Positions 17,435 to 24,879 of a stretch of 64,000 bases of DNA are shown here, in pieces. The notes beneath the pieces were generated by a model. That model was not told the origin of the DNA. It made no database searches and worked only from the letters and a program-made list of their open reading frames with translations. Every line of letters starts with the position of its first letter. The first letter of the stretch is position 1. The stretch spans positions 31,997 to 95,996 of the forward strand of contig NZ_CAUEQY010000006.1 in assembly GCF_959020145.1 (NCBI RefSeq). Reading direction: 5' to 3'. A program made the translations under genes and the position numbers. This stretch comes from an uncultured Bifidobacterium sp. GTDB taxonomy: Bacteria > Actinomycetota > Actinomycetes > Actinomycetales > Bifidobacteriaceae.

Positions 17435-18207
17435 GCGTTCGTCTCCTTGTCCGCGTTGTTCGTTTCGTTCTCCCCGTCCGTCTTGTCGATCTTCAGGTCG
17501 TCCAGGTATGGCCGCAGCAGAATGAACATGACGAGCATGGCGACCAGGGATGGGATCATGAAATTGTCGGCGCCGAACACCCCCAGACAGATCGCGGGCA
17601 CCGCTATGCCGGTAAGCGCGGCCATGTGGCTTTTGCGTTTCGTGGTCAGCCATTGATCCACGAAAATGACGGCGAACATGGCGGTCATGATGAAGTCGAG
17701 ACCGGAGGTGTTGAAGGTGATGCGTTCTCCGAGAAGGCCGCCAAGCGTGGCGCCGGCCACCCATGATGACTGGTTGAGCAGGCCGACGAAGAAGTAGAAC
17801 CATCCGCGATCGACGTCGGCCGCAATGATGGTGCCGTTGTCGATGGCGAAGGTCTCGTCGCACAACGAGAAAATGAGATACGGCTTCTTGGCGCCCATGT
17901 TCTTGAACCGGCCGAGCATGGAGATGCCGTAGAACAGATGACGGGTGCCGAGCATGACGGCCAGCATGAACGTGACGAACGGGTTGAACGCGGACACCAG
18001 CAGATTCACGGTGACGAATTCCATGGAACCGGTGAAGATGAACGCGCTCATGCACATGGGCCACAGGAACGAAAAGCCGCGCGTGCCCATCAGCACGCCG
18101 TACGACAACGCCAGAAGGAAAAAGCTGATGCAGACCGGCGACGTCCGCGGCAATGCCGTTCTGAGCGCCTTGCCCATGACGGCGTTCCTGTTCTGCGTCC
18201 GCACCAT
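17431..18207 (-). CDS. azlC: Branched-chain amino acid exporter large subunit AzlC
   Basis: 258 residues, typical for AzlC (about 230-260). It forms the main channel of the AzlCD exporter for leucine, isoleucine or valine and analogues. The sequence has FLLALSYGVLMGTRGFSFLWPMCMS, FTGSMEFVTVNLL, MLGTRHLFYGISML and FSLCDETFAI, all typical family blocks, in six or so helices. A polar C-terminal tail (after LDDLKIDKTDGENETNNADK) is unusual but short. The ATG at 18177 (MGKALRT) is an alternative start. No Lrp-type regulator gene is adjacent. Confidence 0.92.
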   Translation of the reverse strand: MVRTQNRNAVMGKALRTALPRTSPVCISFFLLALSYGVLMGTRGFSFLWPMCMSAFIFTGSMEFVTVNLLVSAFNPFVTFMLAVMLGTRHLFYGISMLGRFKNMGAKKPYLIFSLCDETFAIDNGTIIAADVDRGWFYFFVGLLNQSSWVAGATLGGLLGERITFNTSGLDFIMTAMFAVIFVDQWLTTKRKSHMAALTGIAVPAICLGVFGADNFMIPSLVAMLVMFILLRPYLDDLKIDKTDGENETNNADKETNA

Positions 18208-18445
18208 TAAATATCAGCCCTTCTTCCGTCCGTTCCCATGCTTCTCTTCTCATGCCTTCTCTTGCCGCGTCCTGATATACCCCGACGCGCCACAACGACG
18301 GCCAACATACTATCGCCGACCCCGACAAACCATGCGCAACCGTATCGACGCGTGGACATCGACGAATTACGTACAAAGCAAGCGCGACGAGATTATCATG
18401 CTGCATACTGGAACGTAACGAAAAACCTTTGGACAAGGAGCATGA

Positions 18446-18961
18446 ATGAAGACACTGGTACTGGTATTCCACCCGCATCTGGAAAAATCGCAGGTCAACC
18501 GCAAGCTCATGGACGCGGCCAACGAGACCGGCGACGTGACCGTGGTGGACGAGTACGCCGCATATCCCGACTTCAAAATCAACGTCGAACATGAGCAGGA
18601 GCTCATCGAAACGCATGACCGCATCGTGCTGCAGTTCCCGTTCTACTGGTACAGCTCCCCCGCGCTGCTCAAGCAGTGGGAGGATGACGTGATCAAGGCC
18701 GGCTGGGCCTACGGCGGCGGGCGGGCGCTCGAAGGCAAGGAGTTCATGTTGGCCGTGTCCACCGGCTCTCCGGCGGACTCCTACACGCGTGAAGGCAGCC
18801 ATGTGCGCACCATGGAGGAGCTGCTTTCCCCGTTCGAGACCACGTTCCGTCATACGCATGCCACATATCTGAAGCCGTTCCTCATCCAAGGCGTCGCCAC
18901 GTCCACCGATGAGCAGATCGACGCCGCCGTGGCGAAGTATCCGGCAGCGCTGATCGGCTGA
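18446..18961 (+). CDS. Flavodoxin-fold NAD(P)H-dependent oxidoreductase (MdaB/KefF-like)
   Basis: 171 residues. AAGGAG at 18435-18440 lies 5 nt before the ATG. The protein is a soluble quinone-reductase-like flavoprotein: MKTLVLVFHPHLEKSQVNRKL at the phosphate-binding end, then IVLQFPFYWYSSPALLKQWEDDV and GKEFMLAVSTGSPADSY, where FMN contacts sit. These enzymes reduce quinones or azo compounds by two electrons and protect against electrophiles. Its neighbours, DUF3737, a MalY-like lyase and a flavodoxin, fit a redox or thiol stress group. A hairpin terminator follows at 19001, so it is a single-gene transcript. Confidence 0.9.
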   Translation: MKTLVLVFHPHLEKSQVNRKLMDAANETGDVTVVDEYAAYPDFKINVEHEQELIETHDRIVLQFPFYWYSSPALLKQWEDDVIKAGWAYGGGRALEGKEFMLAVSTGSPADSYTREGSHVRTMEELLSPFETTFRHTHATYLKPFLIQGVATSTDEQIDAAVAKYPAALIG

Positions 18962-19000
18962 TTCCTCTGCCTGTTTCGGCGCGCATTTCCCGATTTTCCG

Positions 19001-19039
19001 CAGGGAGCCGTGTTCGTTCCAGACGAACGTGGCTCCCTG
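19001..19039 (+). terminator. Terminator after the flavoprotein gene
   Basis: CAGGGAGCC (19001-19009) pairs with GGCTCCCTG (19031-19039) and TGTTCGT pairs with ACGAAC inside. TTT follows at 19040-19042. Confidence 0.8.
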
Positions 19040-19040
19040 T

Positions 19041-19070
19041 TTGACTTCAAGTACTTGAAGTTCCTAGTCT
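19041..19070 (+). promoter_or_regulatory. Promoter with an 18-bp perfect palindrome in the spacer (MerR-type layout)
   Basis: TTGACT (19041-19046) and TAGTCT (19065-19070) are separated by 18 bases. The palindrome ACTTCAAGTACTTGAAGT (19044-19061) covers the end of the -35 and most of the spacer. A long spacer with a centred dyad is the hallmark of MerR-family activated promoters. It lies 30 bases before the DUF3737 gene. No MerR gene is in the window. Confidence 0.65.
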
Positions 19071-19098
19071 CTTCCAACAGAGCATGAAGGAGCATACG

Positions 19099-19989
19099 GT
19101 GAATAACACTCCAGATACATTTACATCCGCTGCGGAGCAGGACATGTCCGAAACCCGCCAGGCGTTCCTCACCGGCGAGCGCGCGGAGTTCTTCGCGCAT
19201 GACCGCCGGTACGTCGATACGATTTTCGACGATGGCGAATCGCCGTTGAAGCATGCCCATGACATCGAACTGAGGTCGAGCTCGTTCAAATGGAAGTATC
19301 CGCTGTGGTATTGCTCGGATATCGATGCGAAGGACTGCACGTGGTTTGAGATGGCACGTGCGGGCGTATGGTACACGGACCATATCACGGTGGAGGATTC
19401 AACGATCGAGGCGCCGAAGAATTTCCGCCGCTGCCATGACGTGACGTTACGCAACGTGGATTTCGTCAACGCCGAGGAGACGTTGTGGGCCTGTTCCGGC
19501 GTGACGTTGGACAATGTGAGCGCGCATGGCGACTATCTGGCGATGAATTGCGCGGATGTGAAAGCCGACAACCTACGTTTGGTGGGCAATTATCCGTTCG
19601 ATGGCGCAAGGAACGTGGAGATTTCCAATTCCCGTCTGATTTCGAAGGATTGTTTCTGGAACTGTGAGAACGTGACAGTGCGCGATTCGTTCATTTCCGG
19701 CGAGTATCTGGCGTGGAACTCGCGTAACGTGACGTTCGAGCATTGCACGATCGAAAGCCTGCAGGGCCTGTGCTACGTGGACCATCTGGTGTTGCGTGAC
19801 TGCCGGCTCGTCAATACGACGCTCGCGTTCGAATATTCCTCCGTCGATGCCGACGTGCATGGCACGATCGACAGCGTGTTCAATCCTTCGTCCGGCACGA
19901 TTCGCGCCGACCATATCAACGAGCTGACGCTCGATCCGGCGAAAATCGATCCGACGGCCACGACGATCGTGACAGCCGACGCCGCATAA
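19099..19989 (+). CDS. DUF3737-family protein (right-handed beta-helix)
   Basis: 296 residues from the GTG at 19099, chosen because GAAGGAG lies 7 nt upstream; the ATG at 19084 lacks a ribosome-binding site. The chain is made of short repeated rungs such as SIDVSNSRL-like units: KNFRRCHDVTLRNVDF, GVTLDNVSAHGDYLAM, DVKADNLRLVGNYPF, NVEISNSRLISKDCFW, NVTVRDSFISGEYLAW, NVTFEHCTIESLQGL. This is a pectate-lyase-like beta-helix with a strict N-V-x-(V/F) ladder. DUF3737 has no known function and is common in lactobacilli and bifidobacteria near redox genes. It sits behind a MerR-type promoter, which suggests stress induction. Confidence 0.85.
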   Translation: MNNTPDTFTSAAEQDMSETRQAFLTGERAEFFAHDRRYVDTIFDDGESPLKHAHDIELRSSSFKWKYPLWYCSDIDAKDCTWFEMARAGVWYTDHITVEDSTIEAPKNFRRCHDVTLRNVDFVNAEETLWACSGVTLDNVSAHGDYLAMNCADVKADNLRLVGNYPFDGARNVEISNSRLISKDCFWNCENVTVRDSFISGEYLAWNSRNVTFEHCTIESLQGLCYVDHLVLRDCRLVNTTLAFEYSSVDADVHGTIDSVFNPSSGTIRADHINELTLDPAKIDPTATTIVTADAA

Positions 19990-20009
19990 CAGTAGGTAGG
20001 ATTGGCGGT

Positions 20010-21215
20010 ATGACTTACGATTTCGATACTCCGATCGACCGTTCCGGCACGTACTCGCTCAAATGGGAGGAGGCTGGCGACGCGCTGCCCATGTGGGTGG
20101 CGGATATGGATTTCCAGACCGCGCCCGTAATCCGCGAGGCGTTGCGTCGGCGCGTCGAGCATGGCGTTTTCGGCTATTCGATCGTGCCGCCAGAATGGAA
20201 TCAGGCGTACGTGGATTGGTGGGGACGCCGTCATGGGCTTGCCATCGACCCGGACTCGCTGGTGTTCTGCACCGGTGTGGTGCCGGCGATCTCCAGCATG
20301 GTCAGGAAACTCACCACGCCGAACGAGAACGTCGTGATCATGACGCCGGTCTACAACATCTTCTTCAATTCGATTCTCAACAATGGCTGCCGTGTGCTTG
20401 AATCGCCGCTCGCCTATGACGGCGAAGGACATTACGAGATCGATTGGGCTGATTTCGAAACGAAACTCGCCGACCCGCAGACCACGCTGATGATTCTGTG
20501 CAACCCGCATAATCCGATCGACCGTATTTGGGATTGTGAGACTTTGGAACGTATCGGCGAACTGTGCTGGAAGCATCATGTGACGGTGGTCAGCGATGAG
20601 ATTCACTGCGATCTGACCGATCCGGGTTTCGATTACGTGCCGTTCGCCTCGGTGGGTGAGCATTGCGCGATGAATTCGGTGACCTGCATGGCTCCGACCA
20701 AAACGTTCAACATCGCAGGACTGAATTCCGCGGCCGTGATGATTCCGAATCCGGTGTTGCGTCATAAGGTGTGGCGAGCTTTGAACACCGATGAGGTGGC
20801 GGAGCCGAACGCCTTCGCCATGGACGCCACCCTGGCCGCGTTCAATGAGGGCGAACCGTGGCTGAACGAATTACGAGCCTATCTGGCCGGCAACAAGGCG
20901 ACCGCGCGTGCGATGTTCGACAAATACAACGCTTCGGTGCCGGCCGACCGGCGCATCATCATGGTCGAAGGACATGCCACCTACCTGTTGTGGGTCGACT
21001 GTTCGGCCATCACGCATGACACGGATGCGTTGTGCGATTATCTCAAGCGCGAGCATAAGGTGATGTTCTCCGAGGGTTCCGAATATGGTGGCAACGGTCA
21101 TGATTTCGTGCGTATCAACGTGGCCTGTCCGCGTGCACGCATGATCGAGGGTCTTGCACGGTTCATCGACGGTCTGCTCGCGTATCGAGCACAATCGTTT
21201 CCAAAGATGGACTGA
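20010..21215 (+). CDS. MalY/PatB-family PLP-dependent aminotransferase / cystathionine beta-lyase
   Basis: 401 residues, typical for the family. These PLP enzymes cleave C-S bonds of cystathionine or cysteine conjugates, releasing homocysteine, pyruvate and ammonia. N-terminal YDFDTPIDRSGTYSLKWEE and LPMWVADMDFQTAP are diagnostic, followed by LILCNPHNPIDRIW-type sequence (the usual Gly-Arg-Val is Asp-Arg-Ile here) and the PLP lysine in APTKTFNIAGLNSA. The start is 20 nt after the DUF3737 stop and 66 nt before the flavodoxin start, so the three genes probably form one transcript. It likely supports methionine or cysteine metabolism. Confidence 0.92.
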   Translation: MTYDFDTPIDRSGTYSLKWEEAGDALPMWVADMDFQTAPVIREALRRRVEHGVFGYSIVPPEWNQAYVDWWGRRHGLAIDPDSLVFCTGVVPAISSMVRKLTTPNENVVIMTPVYNIFFNSILNNGCRVLESPLAYDGEGHYEIDWADFETKLADPQTTLMILCNPHNPIDRIWDCETLERIGELCWKHHVTVVSDEIHCDLTDPGFDYVPFASVGEHCAMNSVTCMAPTKTFNIAGLNSAAVMIPNPVLRHKVWRALNTDEVAEPNAFAMDATLAAFNEGEPWLNELRAYLAGNKATARAMFDKYNASVPADRRIIMVEGHATYLLWVDCSAITHDTDALCDYLKREHKVMFSEGSEYGGNGHDFVRINVACPRARMIEGLARFIDGLLAYRAQSFPKMD

Positions 21216-21282
21216 TAAACCCTTGGACTGACGCATGACGGATGCGGCAACGGCCTCTTCAAGGACCATGAAAGGACGCAAC

Positions 21283-21798
21283 ATGGTGGTGGTGTTTTTC
21301 TCCCGCGCCGGCGAAAACTACGAAGTGGGCGAGGTGACGGTCGGCAATACCGCGAAGCTTGCCCAAGAGGTGGCCCGGCGGACCGATTCGCCGATGATTG
21401 AAATCACACGTACCGAGCCTTATCCGGAACGGTACGCCGCGACCTCAGAAATGGTGCAGGAGGAGCAGCGTGTCAACGCGCGTCCGCTGTTCACGCTCAG
21501 CGGCGATACCGATGCGCTCGATTCGTCCGATACCGTGTTCCTTGGCTATCCGATTTGGTGCGGCGATATGCCGATGCCCGTGTACGCTTTTCTGGAAAGC
21601 CGCGACTGGTCCGGCAAAACCATTTATCCGTTCTGCACGCACGGCGGCAGCGGGCTTGGACGGACTCCGGAACGTATCACCGCAATCACCAAGACGACGG
21701 TGAAGCCGGGGCTTGCGGTCATGGGGACCGACGCACAGAACAACGCAAGTAAAGCCGCCGAAGCCGTCAGCGGGTGGATCGCCAAATCCGGTCTATAG
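21283..21798 (+). CDS. Flavodoxin
   Basis: 171 residues from the ATG at 21283, chosen because AAAGGA lies 6 nt upstream; the frame is open earlier. VVVFFSRAGENYEVGEV is the FMN phosphate loop region and VFLGYPIWCGDMPMPVYAFLES contains the aromatic isoalloxazine loop (W). FCTHGGSGLGRTPERI follows. It carries electrons as a small FMN protein, and the relatives with this length are often annotated as flavodoxin of the YwqN/ flavodoxin_4 type. The end overlaps the convergent ogt gene by 32 nt (21767-21798). Confidence 0.9.
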   Translation: MVVVFFSRAGENYEVGEVTVGNTAKLAQEVARRTDSPMIEITRTEPYPERYAATSEMVQEEQRVNARPLFTLSGDTDALDSSDTVFLGYPIWCGDMPMPVYAFLESRDWSGKTIYPFCTHGGSGLGRTPERITAITKTTVKPGLAVMGTDAQNNASKAAEAVSGWIAKSGL

Positions 21799-22321
21799 AT
21801 TCGCAATCCACATCCATCCGTTCCGTCTGCTTCAGCACGCCTTCGAGTTGGAGCAGACGGATTTTGGTTTCAATGCCTCCCGCATAACCGGTGAGACTGC
21901 CGTCAGCGCCGACGACCCGATGGCAGGGCACGATAAGCGCGATCGGATTGCGGTGCACCGCTCCCCCGATGGCGCGTGCGGATACCCTACGCCCGTCCGC
22001 ACGTTTCAACTCCAATCGACGTGCGAGTCCGCCGTATGAAACCGTTTCGCCGTATGGCACTTTCCGCAGCAATGCCCATGCTTCCTTGCGAAACGGCGTG
22101 CCTTCCAGCCGCAACGGCACTTCGGTCCGAGGTATGCAACCTGCAAAGTATTCGTCCAGCCATCGTTTCGCGGCGCCAATCGTCGGCGAATCACCCAAAA
22201 CCGCGGAATCATCGTCCGCATAGCCTGGCTGCCAATCGAACCACAGGCCGAGCAATGCCGTTTCGTCGGTGATCAGCGTGATGCCGCCAAGCGGCGAATC
22301 GTAATGCGACTTTGTTTTCAC
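21767..22321 (-). CDS. ogt: Methylated-DNA--protein-cysteine S-methyltransferase
   Basis: 184 residues from the GTG at 22321 (VKTKSHYDSPLGG), with GGAGG six bases upstream at 22328-22332. The enzyme transfers alkyl groups from O6-methylguanine to its own cysteine. The active-site block NPIALIVPCHRVVGADGSL carries the acceptor Cys in PCHR, and RLLRKVPYGETVSYGGLA-type sequence forms the DNA-binding helix-turn-helix. Open frame upstream of 22321 overlaps the repeat element and is not coding. It overlaps the flavodoxin 3' end by 32 nt in opposite orientation. Confidence 0.93.
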   Translation of the reverse strand: MKTKSHYDSPLGGITLITDETALLGLWFDWQPGYADDDSAVLGDSPTIGAAKRWLDEYFAGCIPRTEVPLRLEGTPFRKEAWALLRKVPYGETVSYGGLARRLELKRADGRRVSARAIGGAVHRNPIALIVPCHRVVGADGSLTGYAGGIETKIRLLQLEGVLKQTERMDVDCESIDRIWRSTR

Positions 22322-22348
22322 CACTGTCCTCCATCCCTCCACAAAACA

Positions 22349-22546
22349 CCTATCTCGCCTATGGATGGCGGATTTCGTCTTTCGACACATGTTATCTCGC
22401 TTATAGATGGCGGACGGCAAAGTGAAAAGCCGCGCTTTTTACCCCCATACGCTATCTCAGGGGGTATAAGTCGAAAAACATCCGCCATCTATAGTGGAGA
22501 TAGCATCAGGCAGACCCGCAAATCCGCCATTCATAGGCGAGATAGG
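22349..22546. repeat. Intergenic element A: two direct plus two inverted 26-bp units around a hairpin
   Basis: Units 1 (22349-22375) and 2 (22391-22416) share TATCTCGCYTATRGATGGCGGA. Units 3 (22479-22504) and 4 (22520-22546) are the same sequence inverted, with TCCGCCAT and GAGATAG ends. The direct pair and the inverted pair each have a 42-bp period. The centre is TACCCCC (22440-22446) pairing with GGGGGTA (22460-22466). It fills most of the 245-bp gap between ogt and the divergent SDR gene. Confidence 0.85.
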
Positions 22547-22566
22547 ACCAAAACGAAGGAGTTGGC

Positions 22567-23361
22567 ATGGGATACGCACTCATCACGGGAGCGTCCGGCG
22601 GCATCGGACGCGAACTGGCGGCGCTGTTCGCAGCGGACGGACATGACCTGGTGATCACCGCCCGCAGCCAGGAACGGCTTGACATGATAAAAACCAAGCT
22701 CGAGCAGCGTTTTGGCGTGCATGTGGTGACGTTCGCCATAGATCTGAGCGAAGCCAACGCACCGAAGAAACTCCATGATTTCACCACATCACAAGGTATT
22801 GCGGTCGACCATCTCGTTAATAACGCAGGCTTCGCTGACTGGACGGATTTTCTCGACGCCGACTGGAACCGGCAAAACGAGATGATGCAGCTCAACATGC
22901 ATGCGCTCGCTGAGTTGACGTATCGGTATGGCCGAGACATGCGCGCCAACGGGCATGGCAGGATTTTGAATATTTCGTCCGTCGCCTCGATGATGGCAGG
23001 CCCATACATGGCGATGTATTTCGCGTCGAAGGCATTCGTGCGCTCGCTATCCGAGGCCGTGGCCCACGAATTGCGCGGCACGGGCGTGACGGTGACCTGC
23101 GTATGTCCCGGTCCGACCACGACCGGCTTTCAGAAGGCTGCGAATATGAGTGGCCGCAACTTCTTCACCATGACCAAACCGGCCACCGCACGTCAGCTTG
23201 CCACGTACGCCTACCGCAGGATGATGCGCGGCTCAACCCTCGCCTACCATGGTCCGCTCACCAAGGCGGGCGCGCTCGCGGAACGGGTTCTTCCCCGCGC
23301 TCTGACCCGGCGAATCGCCGCGTTCATGAACGGCGGCAAGCCGCACACGCTTAAGGTTTAA
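22567..23361 (+). CDS. Short-chain dehydrogenase/reductase
   Basis: 264 residues; AAGGAG lies 5 nt before the ATG. It is a classical SDR: ALITGASGGIGRELAALFA is the NAD(P)-binding TGxxxGIG loop, VDHLVNNAGFADW is the NNAG motif, and the catalytic Ser and Tyr-x3-Lys are in ILNISSVASMMAGPYMAMYFASKAF. The C-terminal part has CVCPGPTTTGF. It reduces an unknown carbonyl substrate in the cytoplasm. The first ribosome-binding region is directly after repeat unit 4 of element A. The 3' end overlaps the convergent MATE gene by 11 nt. Confidence 0.93.
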   Translation: MGYALITGASGGIGRELAALFAADGHDLVITARSQERLDMIKTKLEQRFGVHVVTFAIDLSEANAPKKLHDFTTSQGIAVDHLVNNAGFADWTDFLDADWNRQNEMMQLNMHALAELTYRYGRDMRANGHGRILNISSVASMMAGPYMAMYFASKAFVRSLSEAVAHELRGTGVTVTCVCPGPTTTGFQKAANMSGRNFFTMTKPATARQLATYAYRRMMRGSTLAYHGPLTKAGALAERVLPRALTRRIAAFMNGGKPHTLKV

Positions 23362-24799
23362 CGGCGAATCGCTTGGACGGACGGTAGCAGAGCAGAGCGA
23401 TGCCGATGAGTACGGCGGTTGCGGCGAGGCTGATCGGGTAGACGATCATGATGGCCTCGAACGTGCGATGCGCGGGGAACACGAACGCGATCCAGGTGAT
23501 GCGCACGCCGACCACGCCGATTACGGTGAGCAGCGCCGGCACCAGTGAGATGCCGAAGCCGCGCAGATATCCGGACATGACCTCGTACAGCATGCTGAAC
23601 GTGTAGGCGGAGAACACCATGACGAGTCTGGTGTAGCCGACGGAAATGACCTCCGGTGTCGCATCGAACAACGCCAGCAGACTATGGCCGAAGAACAGCA
23701 CGACGGCGATGGTGGCCGCGGTGACGATGAAATCCTCCAGAATGCAGATGCCAAGCACGCGCTTGCAGCGTCCGATCCGTTTGGCTCCATAGTTTTGCCC
23801 GGTGAAGGTGGCGCAGGCCTGGCTGAACGAGTTGAGCACGTAGTAGGCGATGATTTCGATGTTGAACGCGGCGCTGGAGGCGGCCATGACAACGGTGCCG
23901 AGACTGTTGATGGCGGCTTGGATGATGATGTTGGCCACGGCGAACACCGCGCTTTGCACGCCGGCGGGCAGTCCGATGCGCAGAATCTGACGCAGGGTGA
24001 ACCAGTCGATGCCGAACTCGCGCAAATCAACATGGATGGCTGCGTCAGTATGAACCAGTCGATACAGCAGAATCATGGAGCTGACGACGTTCGCGATGAC
24101 TGTGGCCGTCGCGACGCCCGAAACACCCCAATGGAACAATACGACGAAAATCAGTCCCATGGTCACGTTGAGCACGCCGGAAATGGCGAGTACGGCGAGC
24201 GGAGCCTGGGTGTCGCCGATGCTGCGGAAGATGGCTGTTTCGAAATTGTATAGCAGGATGACGGGCATGCCGATGAGGTAGATGCGCAGGTATGCGAGCG
24301 CCAGGGGGAACACGTCGGCGGTCACGTTGAGCATGCCGAGAAGCGGTCCGGCGAGCAATTCTCCGATGATGGCGACGATCACGCCGCCGATCAGGGCGGT
24401 GACGATGGACGTGTGCACGGCGTTGCGCACCGCTTCGCGGCTGCCTCGTCCGATGGCGTTGGCGATGACGACGTTCGCGCCGAGAGCGATGCCGATGAAC
24501 AGGTTGAGGATGAGTCCGGTGACGGGCGCGTTGGAGCCGACGGCCGCGACCGCGGCGGTGCCGTCGGATTGGGAGAAGTTGCCGACGATCATGATGCCGG
24601 ATGCGTTGAAGAGTTGTTCCAGAATGCCGGTCGCCGCCACGGGGAGCGCGAATCGCAGGACTTTCGTCCATATGCGCCCGTGCAGCATGTCTATACCCTG
24701 CTTGTTGTGCACCACGTTTTTGCCTCCGCCAGCCGCAGCCGGCTCGTCGTTCGCTTCCGAAGGCATTGTAGTGGCGGCACCAAACGAGGGAACCGCCAT
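23351..24799 (-). CDS. MATE-family multidrug/efflux transporter
   Basis: 482 residues with 12 predicted helices in two similar halves, the MatE fold. These proteins export cationic drugs or metabolites in exchange for Na+ or H+. The first half has LRFALPVAATGILEQLFNASGIMIVGNF and LILNLFIGIALGANVVIANAIGRG; the second has ILRIGLPAGVQSAVFAVANIIIQ, AAFNIEIIAYYVLNSFSQACATFTGQNYGAKR. A polar N-terminal extension of about 40 residues precedes helix 1, so a later start (for example MLHGRIWTK) is possible. It is transcribed away from zwf. Confidence 0.92.
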   Translation of the reverse strand: MAVPSFGAATTMPSEANDEPAAAGGGKNVVHNKQGIDMLHGRIWTKVLRFALPVAATGILEQLFNASGIMIVGNFSQSDGTAAVAAVGSNAPVTGLILNLFIGIALGANVVIANAIGRGSREAVRNAVHTSIVTALIGGVIVAIIGELLAGPLLGMLNVTADVFPLALAYLRIYLIGMPVILLYNFETAIFRSIGDTQAPLAVLAISGVLNVTMGLIFVVLFHWGVSGVATATVIANVVSSMILLYRLVHTDAAIHVDLREFGIDWFTLRQILRIGLPAGVQSAVFAVANIIIQAAINSLGTVVMAASSAAFNIEIIAYYVLNSFSQACATFTGQNYGAKRIGRCKRVLGICILEDFIVTAATIAVVLFFGHSLLALFDATPEVISVGYTRLVMVFSAYTFSMLYEVMSGYLRGFGISLVPALLTVIGVVGVRITWIAFVFPAHRTFEAIMIVYPISLAATAVLIGIALLCYRPSKRFAVKP

Positions 24800-24879
24800 G
24801 CCGTTTTGTAGGATGCTCTAAAAAAGGGCCATGACGTTTTCGAATTCCCTTTGGCGGCGAGTGGAGCCCGCGCGTTAGT

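Noticed and set aside
17096..18889. A 597-codon minus-strand frame that ends as AzlD
   Set aside because: Only the last 112 codons are AzlD; the rest is in the wrong frame over azlC and the flavoprotein gene.
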